NCBI GenBank assembly: GCA_019049505.1
Contig: CM032455.1
Location: forward strand, 80,882,554 to 80,946,553
From: Pachyrhynchus sulphureomaculatus
Taxonomy: Eukaryota > Arthropoda > Insecta > Coleoptera > Curculionidae
Direction of reading: 5' to 3'
DNA length: 64,000 nucleotides
Part shown: positions 1-11,312 of the stretch, one piece after another
Layout: every line of letters begins with the position of its first letter
Position numbering within the stretch: position 1 is the stretch's first letter
Notes under the pieces: generated by a model
The model's input: only the letters and a program-made list of their open reading frames with translations
Told to the model about the DNA's origin: nothing
The model's database searches: none
Program-made: the position numbers and the translations under genes

Positions 1-339
<339 letters not shown>

Positions 340-576
340 AAGGCAATAAGATTTCCTCGATACGAATCAACGCTTCTTATGTTCCATTGGACGATTTATA
401 ATTTTATTAAACATTTGACTTGACAATGTATTCTCCATTGTTATCTATAAGCATTGATTCTCTATTATACTCATTAAATATTTTAATGTTTTTAATCTTA
501 CCTCTGTCGGAAGATTAAGCAACCAATAACATTTGTGACTAAGGAGAACAGTTAGTACTGTTTTTTTTCTACATGA
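340..576. other. AT-rich spacer, nothing recognised
   Basis: Short AT-rich stretch between the (TA)n array and the solo transposon arm. I see no coding frame, RNA gene or repeat end. Confidence 0.5.
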
Positions 577-864
577 TAAAAGGCACTATTAGAAATATTA
601 GAAAAACTACTAGGTTTAATATTATTAATAAAAAAGTTATAAAATTATAGGCAAAATTTAAAAATAAATTAGAAAATAGAATTTTCCATTTAAATAAAAA
701 AACATAAGTTATATCGGCCACACTTTTTGAAGTATTCTATATACTCAAAAATAATTTTAAACTATGCACCTTAATATTCCCTAAAACTATTGTATTTAAC
801 ATTTTTTTCGTCATTCCCGAAACAAATGAGATATTGAACTTTACTCCATCGTTGACTCACCCTG
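577..864. mobile_element. Solo arm of the palindromic fold-back transposon family
   Basis: About 290 bp match the outermost part of the right arm at 63160-63447 and, inverted, the left arm at 60921-61210. It ends in GTTGACTCACCCTG followed by TA at 865-866, the same terminus and TA flank as the full element. No opposite end (CAGGGTGAGTCAAC) lies nearby, so this is a one-ended remnant. Similarity to the other arms is high but with several indels. Confidence 0.85.
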
Positions 865-866
865 TA

Positions 867-2249
867 CATACCTTCGACTATTAATCCACTGAATTATTTA
901 GAAGTTATTGAATGTACTTTCATTAATATATGGAATTCTCATTTGTGGCAAGATTGATGAAAATTTGTTTCTACGTAAAATGACAACCCTAGTTTACTTG
1001 CCTCAATAATCTGTTAACAAGGATTAACTCAATGTTTTACTGAAACCATTTTTTTTTATTTACTCATCTCAAACTTTCATTTAATATTTTCTTATCTATT
1101 TACGAAAGTTAATGGCCCAAGGTACTTAGAACAGAATATACTTTCGGTTACTTCTCGGTTAATTACAGGTTAAGGGATTAATGGAAAAAATAACCAAACT
1201 GTTTTATAGAACTTGCAAAGTAAGTAATAATTTTTTGCTGAGCATAACTAGGATATTATTTGAGTTTCGACGATATTAATGATAGTGTAAACTTTGTTAA
1301 TAAGCAAATTTTAGAATTAGTATATAATTACATATTTGTTTTTGAAGAGTAAATATACCCATGCGTTGAGCTCCGTGGTTTCCTGAAAATTTGAAAGTTG
1401 TATTGAAATTATTCTGTTTATATTAAAATATCAACAACCTAAAACTTAGGATGCTTGAAATTATTAGAAGTTGCTTTGATATTCTACTATACAGGTGTCA
1501 AAAATAAAAATCGGATAAATATGATTCTACACTTTCAGTGGACCAGAATATAACTATCGTGATTAAATTAAGGTTTGATTTAATAAATCTTTATTAACAA
1601 TATTTCTTTCCTATTTAGCAACCATATAGATTTTATTTGCAATAACATAAAGAATCTGATTACACCAAAAGTTATTCTTTTAGACCATAGTAAAGTGTAG
1701 ACTATGCTATTTTGAGAATCAGACTTAAAAATTTAGGACCTGGTGTTACATAAAGCCGACAATGTTTACTGAAATTTGTTCTATATCTCTTTGATAGAGG
1801 TGTGACTCAAAAGTGTATATTTATTATACTTTTCTACACATGCTAAATTCTGCAGTTATTAACAATTTGGTGCTGATGCTGGCCTTAATCCAAATTAAAC
1901 TACCGTGGCTAAATTAAGATTTAATTTTGATCTCACGGTTGTCGTACAACGCTTAAAGAAAAAAACGAGCTGCATAAAAATTCCTAAATTTCCAGATAAG
2001 TAGGTAGGAAATACTTTTCTTGTATGGCTATATCCTATATGAGCATCTTGTCGAAAGCAACCATGACTATGCTGGACGGAAGGGAAACGTGTGCAGTTTG
2101 GCTGGTACAGGTATGGTGTGCAATGGAATTTCAGTGCCCTGTGTAACCTGAAAACTTTCAAGCTTGAATATTCTTGGACAAAAACAGTACCATTAGAGAA
2201 TTGTTTTTAAAATTATTAGGATCCTGTTTGTTAACGTATATTGTGTTGG
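867..2249. other. Non-coding AT-rich stretch, nothing recognised
   Basis: No frame here resembles a known family. An 88-codon minus-strand frame at 1895-2161 has no domain or homologue that I recognise. No repeat boundary or RNA gene was seen. Confidence 0.5.
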
Positions 2250-3347
2250 TAACTACCTGATATACTTTGGTATACCTGAGCATCGGCGAGCAAAAAGGGT
2301 ATGTCGAGACGAAGATTATAAAAATAATAAAAAAAAAATTTCTTTCTAACACCTTCACTATCAACGTCAGTGTGCCCCAAATCTCCATACTGTCTCCTAC
2401 TATCTTTCTCATTTACATTAACGATCTGCTGGAGAAAAGACCGGAAATCCAATCTACAGCTTTGCAGATGACAGTACGCTTATCTCTTCATTCATTTTGA
2501 ACGTTCGGACATAGGCTACTCAAACGAATATCTGCCGACAGCACAAAGTCATTCAACTTAACAAAGACCTGGAAGAAATCCTATCTTGGAGTGACAATAA
2601 CCAAGTCGAATTCAACGCTACAAAAACCCAGGCGGCAGTTTTTTCTAAAAAAGTTAACGTTGCTGAACCCAACATAGTTCTGTCGGGGCACTCCATTCCC
2701 CTAGCTTCGTCGCTCAATTTGTTGGGCGTTAATTTGGGAGCAAATATGGCATGAACATGTTGCAGACATAGCAGGGAGAGCTTTTCAAAAGTTGGGAAAT
2801 ATGATTTCGAACCAGAAAGCTTTACACTCCACAACAACTGTTAATTCTTTTACAAAGCTCAAATTCGACCAACTATGGAATACTGCTCCCATATTTGGGA
2901 CTTTGCTCCCAAACATACACTGCATTTGTTGGATTCTATTCAGAGAAGAGCTGTTCGTCTGATTGGAGACCCGGAACTGACCGGCGGCCTTGATTCGTTG
3001 AAACATCGAAGAACGGTTGGCGACTTGAGTCTATTCTACAAGTGGTTTTCATGGAAAGTGTTCGATGGATGTAACCTGCTTAATTCCTCCCAGAGCGGCG
3101 CATGTCGCGCTAATACTTCACATCCATATGAGGTTCAGCTTGTTACTCCTCGTACAATCCTTTTCAAGCAGTCTTTTATATGGAGAACCTCATCCCTTTG
3201 GAATAATTTGCCCAGGAGTGTGTTTCCCACCGAGTACAATTTACAGCGATTCAAGACCAACGTGAATCGTTTTTTCCGCACACATGTCGCTGCTGTAGCG
3301 CTTTAGGGATATTCCTGCAGCACGTGTGCTAGACCCATAAAAAAAAA
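2250..3347 (+). mobile_element. J-family non-LTR retrotransposon fragment (copy J1), 5' truncated
   Basis: This is the 3' part of a jockey/CR1-like LINE that recurs six times in the window. Starting near 2335, translation gives the reverse-transcriptase block around SILSPTIFLIYINDLLE (the VPQGS motif is damaged to VPQIS). Then come degraded thumb sequences with FNATKTQAAVFSKK near 2610. Last is a long clean C-terminal frame at 2875-3306 reading MEYCSHIWDFAPKHTLHLLD to the stop. The tail CACGTGTGCTAGACCCATAAAA is shared with the other copies and ends in an A-run at 3340-3348. Frameshifts and stops make it non-functional; the exact 5' limit is uncertain. The clade (jockey versus CR1) is inferred from the RT motifs. 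Confidence 0.85.
2875..3306 (+). pseudogene. C-terminal RT-region frame of J1 LINE
   Basis: A 143-codon frame open from an internal methionine to the family's natural stop. It contains MEYCSHIW, LLDSIQRRAVRLIGDPELTG, HPYEVQLVTPRT and FKQSFIWRTSSLWNNLP, all conserved in copies at 38.4, 40.9 and 54.2 kb. This region follows the RT palm/thumb in jockey/CR1-type LINEs, and its role is not well defined. It is the only intact part of a dead copy, so a lone functional protein is not expected. Confidence 0.8.
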
Positions 3348-3479
3348 CAACTACCAATCCATCGACAAAAACTTTCTGGTAGTTGCGATCAATTTTATGC
3401 AAAGAGAAGTAACCTCGTTGAGAGTATATGCTATTTCAGATGATGAACGATGTTACGAAAATTGAAAGAAAATTAATTC

Positions 3480-5350
3480 TACTATTAGATTTCAGTAGTC
3501 TACCTGGGGGAAAAGTAGATTAGTAAAAGATAAGCTAATTCAATTTTGTAGATACAGTGATCTAAAAATTCCTAATCGATTCTTCAAGACCAAAGTCAAA
3601 ACCAATTATACATTACTTGATAATATGATAAAATTCAAAGATTCAGTTAAATGATGTAAGAGTTTACAGACAGATAACATGTGGCTCAAACTATTACTTT
3701 CTTAGAGCAAAATGAATATTTGCTTATCTAAGAAGCTAAAAAAGAAGCAATACCGAAAAAAAAACAGAATTACTAAAAAAAAATGAAAAGAGAACAAATA
3801 CGAGCTTGCTGCAAAATAACAGAAAAGGGTTATATTAACAAAGGTGAAATGAAACATTAGATCTAATATGTGAAGGAAATGTCGATAACGTTTATAATAA
3901 CTAGTAACCAAGAACCAGCGTTTGAAATATGAGGAAAGAGAGGAAACCAAAGCGAAATGAAAACGTATGGTAGTCCGAAGAAAAATTTAGATAAAGAGAA
4001 GAAACAACTTTATAATAAATGGCTTAGTTCAGAAAAAATAGATAAGAAATTATAGATAAAAGTAAAACGACTCACAAGAAGGACTATTGCAAGAGGAAAG
4101 AGATAAACATGGGCCAGGAAATGTCAAGTAATTAACACCTTTGTTGGAGGAAGGCACTGTTCAGAAACATGATGGCAACTAAAGAACGGAAGACAAATAT
4201 ACAATTGACACCAATACAGAAATGGGTAGAACACTTCTTTCAAAGAACAGGCTAGAATACCTGAATTTTTCTCCTACCAACATAGAAATAGAAGCAGATG
4301 GAATCATTATTAATAGCCTAATAATAAAAAAGCAATAATGAAATTAAAAAATGGGCCAGAAAGTATTAGTGAAGAACTTTCAAACTGTGGCAACGACACT
4401 CTTCTAAATAAATTAACTTGGGTAATAAATAAATATGTTAGTGGGAATCCAATACCAGAGGATAGGAAAATACCGATCGATATACAATAGGGTGAGAAGC
4501 AAAGTTATGACAATTATAGGGGAATATCAGTAACTAATACGCATATTCGAGTCTATGGTAGAATACTTAGAAATCTAATTGAACAAGAATATCGTGACAA
4601 GAAATAAACGATACAGCGCGTATTTTGAGCTGATTAAACATGTTACGATACCGTCATTTGTCTTATGCAGATAATAGAAAGGAAAATAATATGAATCAAG
4701 AACTACAATTATTATTTATTGAGGTTCATAAAGCGTATATACAGTACCGCTAACAAAGCTGTGAAAATTTCCACGCAGATCAATATAAATTAAACATTAT
4801 GGAAGGCTCTTAAAAATTAGTATGGAAATTCAAAATCGGTAATAAAAGTGAGAAATAAATTATGGGGGGAATACATCTTAACAAAGGATTACACCAATGC
4901 TAGAAAAATGATTGGCTAAATCAATGCAATTTCATAGGTAGAAAAATAGGAACAAAAAAGAAAATTCAACATATACATAAACATTAGTTAAAACGACCCT
5001 TTTATATGGAGCTGAAACTTGGCGCATCACTGAACAATATAAAAGAAAACTAGAAGCCATAAAAGTGTATGCTTTTAGAATATTACTAAAAATCTCTCGT
5101 AGAGAAAAGATTAGAATGATGGGTATCAACGATTTATGATAATATCTAAAAAACACAACTAACCAAGAAAATGATCGAATGGATTTCCTTTCAGCGGAGA
5201 CAGTGAAGAAGATCGCGAAAATTATAACAGGAGGACATTAGAAGAGCCATGAGCGCCCTAAGTTTCACAGGGGAGCAACAGAATAATAGAGAAGAATTGA
5301 GATCAGGCAACGGACAACGTGGCAGGACATTTTAAAATTAACTTATGTAA
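3480..5350 (+). mobile_element. RTE-like non-LTR retrotransposon relic (RTE-A)
   Basis: Heavily decayed LINE readable only in pieces. 3500-3600 resembles the end of an endonuclease domain (RYSDLKIPNRFF). Near 4330-4590 are AIMKLKNG, PEDRKIP, YDNYRGISVTN and RVYGRILRNLIEQEY, the RT fingers/palm entry. 4680-4880 holds remnants of the palm. 4990-5340 encodes LVKTTLLYGAETWRITEQYK and the C-terminal tail characteristic of RTE-like elements (degraded RGRPRRSW-type region). Many stops and shifts mean it is dead. The RTE-like assignment follows from YGAETW plus the C-terminal pattern and is not phylogenetically tested. Confidence 0.75.
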
Positions 5351-5723
5351 TATGTTAACTCTATATAAAAAAAGTTAATTATTCTATACTTTTTATTTCT
5401 TTAAAATGACAAACATACTTAGCGGTCACGCATGAATAGACAAAAATCAAGAACTATGAAAATCCAAAATAAATTAAATCTCCACAATTTTTCAAATCTT
5501 CATAGCAAATTTGATGATGTTCTTCATATTGTGGATTTCTTGAAAGTGCTGAATAAGGAGTGTTGAGGTGAGACCCTTATGGACGTAATTACGTAAATGT
5601 ATATAAAAAAGTACTTTAAACTAACGAACTATTGTATTTATTTCATAAATTGGTAATGGGTATAAATATGCATGCTCTGTGTATTTATTCATGATTCCTA
5701 GGTATCATACTTTTTTTTTGATG

Positions 5724-5885
5724 AGCGTTTATTCTCGGTTGGAAACAGTCCTGGCAAATCAGTTCAGAGGAATGAGGTTCTCCATTATAAAGGACTACTT
5801 AAAAAAGTTTATATGAGGAATGACAAGCTGAACCTCATACGGGTGTAATGTAATAGCACGACGTGCATTCCTGGCATGCACCACC
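5724..5885 (-). mobile_element. J-family LINE fragment (copy J2)
   Basis: About 160 bp, inverted relative to J1, matching the segment that encodes RxSSLWNNLP back to the HPYEVQL region (plus strand GAAACAGTCCTGGCAAAT, then GCTGAACCTCATACGG). It is more diverged than the other copies and abuts the 3' end of the CR1-type LINE at 5888. Only a relic; no frame survives. Confidence 0.75.
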
Positions 5886-6138
5886 CAAAATTCAAATTCA
5901 AATTCAATTTCAGTTTATTTGCCAATATCTACAAATTCATAAATTGATAGAAATTAAATTTGCTCGAAATACAACAAAAAGGATGGCACACCGACTATAA
6001 ATAGCCGATACCACAAGCCCTTCACTATTTGGGCATGTGTAGTGCCACCCAGTGGCGAACCTATACCTTAAAAATAAATAAAAAACTAATTGAAAAAATT
6101 CTAAAAATAAAAAATTCTAAAAATAGCAGAGCGTAAAG

Positions 6139-6184
6139 AAGGATCGGCGAGCACGCAGCGAAACGGGGCGGCGGAGCCGGGGAG
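6139..6184. other. Short GC-rich island in the LINE 3' region
   Basis: About 45 bp rich in G and C (GCGAAACGGGGCGGCGGAGC) between an A/T-rich tract and ordinary AT-rich sequence. It lies between the RT stop and the 3' tail of the CR1-type LINE, so it is probably 3' UTR of that element. Function unknown. Confidence 0.5.
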
Positions 6185-6290
6185 ATGTATATGCATAAAT
6201 AGAGTAAATTTTACATAATATGATATGGTGGGCAAGTGGTACCACCTCTAAAAGGATCCCAAAAAATTATATATACAAAGCAGGTAAATA

Positions 6291-6758
6291 TTACGTTAAA
6301 TTAAAATTCTTTTGCTGATTAATAAGTTGGTGTTTTACATAGGAAGAAAACTTGCCTGGTGATAATTGTTTAACCTCTTGTGACAAAGAATTCCACAAAT
6401 ACACAGCAACAAAAATAAAGGACTTTTGAAAGGCTGCCTTCCTGTGTTGAGGAACTCTAAAAGAATTAATGTTTCTCGTATCGTGCGGATGTAGAAAAAC
6501 ACTAAATTGTTCTCTGTGGTATTGGGGATGTCCAAATTTAAAAATCCGATAGACGAGATTATACAAATGACACCTTCTACGATTTTCCATATTTAAAATA
6601 TAGCTGTTATTTAAATAGGGTGTGATTCGATTTCTGAATGGAATGTTAAAAGAAAAGCGCATAAAAAAGTTTTGTAATTTCTGGATTAATCTAACATACT
6701 GGGCTGACAAAGAGTCGCCATACACAACATCAGCATAATCAAATAAAGATAAGATCAA
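6291..6758 (-). pseudogene. CR1/jockey-type RT C-terminal region
   Basis: A 155-codon frame reading MILSLFDYADVVYGDS, then RFSFNIPFRNRITPYL, VYRIFKFGHPQY and FVAVYLWNSLSQEVKQLSP before the stop. SLFDYADVVYG plus LWNSLS near the end is typical of the region after the RT domain in CR1/jockey-group LINEs. It is separated from the RT palm (7130-7560) by stops and shifts, so it is part of the same dead element. Confidence 0.8.
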
Positions 6759-7136
6759 GCTGTTGCATAAATAATATTTGGTTTTTAATGATTGCTTAGA
6801 TTATACAGTTTTTTTAAACGAATATAAGCTGCCTTTAATTTAATATTAATATGTGATTGGAATTAAAGAGATTTGTCAAAAATTACTCCTAATACTTTGG
6901 CCTCATGAATTAAAGGTAAAAAAGTATTGTCAATTGAAGGTCTAAAAGGTATCAAAAAGTATACCCTCTGCATTTTTATTACCGTTAAACAGGATAAAAC
7001 AAGACTTCTGTGCATTAAGCTTGAGGCCATGATCATTACAAAAATTATATATGTTATTTGGGTCCTTATTAAAATATACTAAAGTGCGTAACTTATTTAA
7101 AGGAAATGGCATATATACTTGAGAGTCATCGGCATA

Positions 7137-7605
7137 CTATTGCATTTTGGAATATTCTATCGCCTTATCAATATCTGCCACATAAAGAGAAAACAATAGT
7201 GGACCCAAAATGGAGCCCTGAGGCACTCCTTTAGTAAGTGGTATGTAATTAGATTTAATGGTTTTAAAATCTTTTCTCATTTCTACACAGTGTGATCGAT
7301 TTTTTAGAAAATGTTCCATAAAAATAACTGACTGGTCTGAGAAGCCAAAATAGTAAAGCTTTGCCAAGAGTAGATCGTGATTTAGGGTGTCGAACGCCTT
7401 ACTAAAATCCAAAAGAGCTAAGCAAGTGGTTTCATTCTTATCTTCATTGAAACGAATATCGTTCAGTAAATTAACCAAGCTGGTAGTAGTACTAAAATAA
7501 GGTCGAAATCCCGACTGAAAATTGGGTATTATTTGTTTACTATTTACATATAAAAACATTTGCTGATATACATGTCGCTCCAGAATTTTTGATAAATTAC
7601 GGAGT
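7137..7605 (-). pseudogene. LINE reverse transcriptase palm, 5' side cut by mariner
   Basis: Frame with QSGFRPYFSTTTSLVNLLND, then LALLDFSKAFDTLNHDLLLA (RT block with the first catalytic Asp), GFSDQS, and LTKGVPQGSILGPLLFSLYV. YADD lies just past a stop near 7125. Reading upstream through 7605 gives LRNLSKILERHVYQQM, which joins in frame to RPISI on the far side of the mariner when that element and one TA are removed. The domain is recognisable but interrupted by one insertion and several stops. Confidence 0.85.
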
Positions 7606-7606
7606 A
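7605..7606. other. TA target-site duplication, left (mariner copy 1)
   Basis: The TA before CGAGGCTGGTTTGAAAAG matches the TA at 8898-8899 after the other end. Tc1/mariner elements insert at TA and duplicate it. Confidence 0.9.
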
Positions 7607-8897
7607 CGAGGCTGGTTTGAAAAGTCCGTGCAAAAATAAAAACTACTTATGTGTTTGGGGTAAACCTTTTTTATTTTTCGACATAGTCTCCTTTTATGCT
7701 TATACACTTCGTCCAACGATGTTCTAGTTTGTTGATCCCTTCCGAATAATAGGATTTGTCCAAGTCTGCAAAATATCCATTAGTGTCTGCAATCACCTCC
7801 TCGTTTGAATAAAATCTTTGTCCCGCCAGCCATTTCTTCAAATTGAGGAACAAATAGTAGTCCGAGGGAGCCAAGTCTGGAGAATAGGGGGGACGTGAAA
7901 CGAGTTGGAATCCTATTTCCATTACTTTTGCGACCACAACTGCTGAGGTGTGTGCTGGTGTGTTGTCGTGATGGAAAAGGACTTTCTTGTGGGCCAATCG
8001 CGGGCGTTTTTCTTGCAGCTCGGTTTTCAAACGGTCCAATAACGATGAGTAATATTCACCTGTAATAGTTTTACCCTTTTCCAGATAATCGATGAGGATT
8101 ATCCCTTGCGAATCCCAAAAGACAGTCGCCATAACCTTTCCGGCCGAAGGAACGGTCTTCGCCTTTTTTGGTGCAGATTCCCCTTGGTAACCCATTGTTT
8201 AGATTGTTGTTTGGTCTCAGGAGTATAGTAATGTATCCATGTTTCATCCACAGTGACGAAACGGCGCTTAAAGTCTTCCGGATTCTTCTGGAACAACTGC
8301 AAACCATCCTTGCAACACTTCACACGATTCCGTTTTTGGTCAAGCGTGAGCAATCGCGGCACCCATCTTGCGGATAGCTTTCTCATGTCCAAATGTTTAT
8401 GCAAAATATTATGTACCCGTTCAGTCGAGATGCCCACAGCACTAGCAATCTCACGCACCTTAACTCTTCTGTCATCCATCACCATATCATGGATTTGATT
8501 AATGATTTCTGGAGTCGTAACCTCCACAGGCCGTTCAGAACGTTCAGCTTTACTTGTGCCCATATGGCCAGTCCGAAAATTTTGAAACCACTTACAAACT
8601 GTTCTAATCGAAGGTGCAGAGTCACCATAATGTTTATCAAGCTTCTCTTTAGTCTCCTGAGGCGTTTTGCCTTGCATAAAATAATGTTTAATCACTACAC
8701 GAAATTCTTTTTCGTCCATTTCTTGAAAATCACTCGACTTCCTTGATTCACACGAATGCCAAACACAAAGAAATAGACCAATATATCTGAACCTTGGTAT
8801 GCGTTCATTCAAGAGATGCTACTAACTAAACATGACCTCGATACGCGCCGGTGGTGCCATCTCTCGGACTTTGCACGGACTTTTCAAACCAGCCTCG
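7607..8897 (-). mobile_element. mariner element copy 1 (1291 bp), frameshifted
   Basis: A complete mariner with terminal inverted repeats CGAGGCTGGTTTGAAAAGTC (plus strand) and its reverse complement at 8878-8897. TA lies on both sides. Length is typical for mariner (about 1.3 kb). It is very similar to copy 2 at 49986-51277 and lies in the same orientation. It interrupts a CR1-type LINE, so it is younger than that LINE. One missing C in the run at 8180-8183 breaks its transposase. Confidence 0.97.
7671..8719 (-). pseudogene. mariner transposase (one frameshift)
   Basis: DD34D cut-and-paste transposase of the mariner family. It begins at MDEKEFRVV (8719), the start matching intact copy 2; an upstream in-frame ATG at 8812 lies partly in the terminal region and is less likely. 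Visible features: paired helix-turn-helix N-terminal half (KWFQNFRTGH, VGISTERVHNIL), the WVPRLL signature, first Asp in TVDETW, second in HHDNTPAH, third in YSPDLAPSDYY. The two halves are in different frames; the break maps to four C at 8180-8183 where copy 2 has five. It otherwise looks nearly intact, so inactivation was recent. Confidence 0.95.
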
Positions 8898-8904
8898 TAT
8901 ACTA

Positions 8905-9878
8905 ATTGGTCGTAGGTCCTTTGGTTCCATGGGGTTTGTTACTTTGGCACATGGTTTAATAATAGCCTTTTTCCAGATATTCGGAAAGTACCCTTCCAGT
9001 ATACAGCAATTAATTATATTTATTAGCGGACGCGTGCAGTATTGAAGACAGAGTCTAAGATCTCCTATGGCGTTAGTAGAGATTTTATTTATGATGGCTA
9101 ACAGCTCTTCCTCGCTAATTAGATTAAAACTAAATTTTCTTTCATTTGTTACCTTTAGATGACTATTAGATTTATAATAAATCATTTTATTTGCTGATGC
9201 GTTATTCAGTCCTCTATTACACGAAGAAAAATAATTATTTAATAAGACAGGATCGCACAAATCATCCGGAATATGACTCAACTTGTTATGTGTCAAGTTT
9301 AGCTGAGCTGCTTCTGTCCAGAAGGCTTGACCATTTTTTCGAGAAAAATGATTAAAATATGAAATTTTTTCCCTTATAATAGCGTGCTTGGCAATATTTT
9401 TAAGCTCTCGGTAATATTGGAGACGCTCTGGTGATCTATTCTTTAGATATTTGGAATGAGCTTTATCTCTTACATGCCTATTTATTAGGTATAATATGAA
9501 AGAGTTAAGCACTTCCAATTTGGTTTCAATATTACCAATATAAAAAATTGAATCCCAATCTAGCCGAAGTGCATCATTATGAAATTCGTTAAAATCAATA
9601 TTTTTATAATCGCGGTAATGAATAATTCTTTTGTTGTTTTGTTTTTTAGGAAGGTTCAAAGTAAAATATATTAAGTTATGATCAGGAAGGGTTTGTGAAA
9701 TTGGCATTGATTTAGTAACCAAGTAAGGAGTATTCTTATTTGTAACGATTACATCAATAAGACTTGAATTTCCTGCTGTTAAATTTATTCTAGTTGGCTC
9801 TGTTATTAGTTGTGCCAAATCATAAATGATTGAAAACAACAATATCATATGACGGGACTGCAACCGCAAGCATATCAT
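8905..9878 (-). pseudogene. LINE endonuclease C-terminus and linker to RT
   Basis: A roughly 325-codon frame reading LAQLITEPTRINLTAGNSSL, IDVIVTNK, LPDHNLIYFTLNLPKK (the endonuclease SDHxxI-like block), a basic linker, then ISEEELLAIINKISTNAIGD, FPNIWKKAIIKPCAKV and PKDLRPIS. The last part is the start of the RT domain. The mariner then begins, so the open frame continues artificially into mariner terminal sequence. Part of the dead CR1/jockey-type LINE. Confidence 0.85.
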
Positions 9879-9929
9879 CTAAATTCTCTAAGAAATTTTC
9901 TAAATCATATGATGGAGACCTATATATAT

Positions 9930-10240
9930 TTATAAGCAATATTTTTTATGATTGAGTAATATTATAATACTAATATATTCGAGATCAGGGTAACTAATGT
10001 CTAATGTTATTTGTTTAAATTTAATATAGTTTTTAATATAGAAGCCAACCCCACCACCTCTACCATTTCTTTCCTTTCGAACAAAGGTGTACCCGGGAAT
10101 CGAATACGAGTCGTAATCATCAAGTGGAGATAACCAGGTTTCAGAAAGACCTATTATGTCAAATTGATACGTATTCATGTAATACAAAAACTCATCAAAG
10201 CCAGTGTTCATCGACCTCACATTCAAATGTGCAACGGCAA
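9930..10240 (-). pseudogene. LINE AP-type endonuclease N-terminal part
   Basis: Frame with LNVRSMNTGFDEFLYYMN, FDIIGLSETWLSPLDDYDS, YTFVRKERNGRGGGVGFYIK. These are conserved endonuclease blocks (N of LNVRS, E of SETW) in CR1/jockey LINEs. It is cut off from the rest of the domain by stops near 9925. The usual upstream ORF1 is not seen; only about 30 codons of plausible leader sequence precede it. Confidence 0.85.
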
Positions 10241-10270
10241 AATCTTTAAAGCTTTTACAATAAGTATTAT

Positions 10271-11312
10271 TTAGATGATCATATAATCATCCTCCATTGT
10301 ACAACGCCAATATACGCCCCCCCTGCAACGCAGCACAACCACCATCCCAAGCTCTGCCCAATGACTTTCCCCTAAACCTAATTTCAATTAACCTAGAAAG
10401 AACAAAAAAAGTAAAAACAAGAAAATAAAAGTACATAGCTCTAAAAGAGAATACATCGCTGTGCTATAAGTAAATACAACGAAAAAAGCAATATAATAAC
10501 ATTAGGGAGTAATAGCAGGTATTAATAAAATGTGGGTTTAACTATAGATATAGATGTGATCAGTAAGAAATAAAAAATAATTGAACCAATAATAAAAAAT
10601 AATTGAATCAATAATTTTATGTACACAGTCTTGCAATGATGAGAACAAATACACTTCAATTGGCATACTCTGTATTAAAAATTGAAATTTTAAAACATTA
10701 TTTGTTCATTTTTTGACTAGCTATTTCAAAATCATATTGAGTGACCTATATGCAGGTGCCAGAGGTTATTTATAGTAATAACTTAAGAATATTTAATTCC
10801 TATATACATATGTGAACTACCCAAGAGATATTAATTTATACTTCCATGTGTAAATAATTTCTTCTCTGCATTGCTTATGATCATAAAAAAACTCCCGTAA
10901 ACACACATATACATTCCTAGCTAGGTATAATCATATCTTTTACATTATTTTAGTTAATAATTTTGTTACATTATAGAATTCAAAATAATCAGAATCGGTC
11001 TTATAATATATAAAAAAAACATAACTACCCCGATAATCCTAATGGACACCTAGATACCTGTAGGGATACTATTTAAAAAGTATTCACCACATGCACTTAA
11101 TATTCCTATAGATTACATACCCGAATAAGTCGAAAATCTTAGAATTTAAGCACTAATTTCCACAATTCAATCTGCACGCCTGAAAAAGCACTCATTATAC
11201 CACATCATATCACAATATTATTCATTCTGTCGACTAAGGTTTGCCAAGGATCGCACCAAAATTTTAGCACCGCCATCGAAAACATATATTTTACCCACTC
11301 TAGGGGTAATTG
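10271..11312. other. AT-rich stretch, nothing recognised
   Basis: Holds a short C-rich patch at 10310-10390 that may be 5' UTR of the adjacent LINE. Beyond that there are no coding frames, RNA genes or repeat ends that I can support. Confidence 0.5.

Larger units (their letters stand above)
5888..10270 (-). mobile_element. CR1/jockey-type LINE, minus strand, split by a mariner
   Basis: A single LINE reading from about 10270 (5') to about 5888 (3'), interrupted by the mariner at 7607-8897. It has an apurinic-type endonuclease region (FAVAHLNVRSM, DIIGLSETWLSP, ERNGRGGGVGFYI; 9930-10240). Next is the endonuclease C-terminus and linker (EPTRI, SLIDVIVTNK; 8905-9830). The reverse transcriptase follows the mariner (FRPYFSTTTS, ALLDFSKAFDTLNHDLLL, KGVPQGSILGPLLFSLYVAD; 7130-7605), with YADD near 7125. 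The C-terminal RT region is at 6291-6758. The 3' tail carries GAATTT repeats on the minus strand (5889-5912). No complete ORF remains, but several long frames suggest moderate age. Confidence 0.88.

Noticed and set aside
8168..8746. Plus-strand frames of 69-117 codons across mariner copy 1 (and the same at 50485-51126)
   Set aside because: They are antisense shadows of the mariner transposase; the minus strand carries all the motifs.
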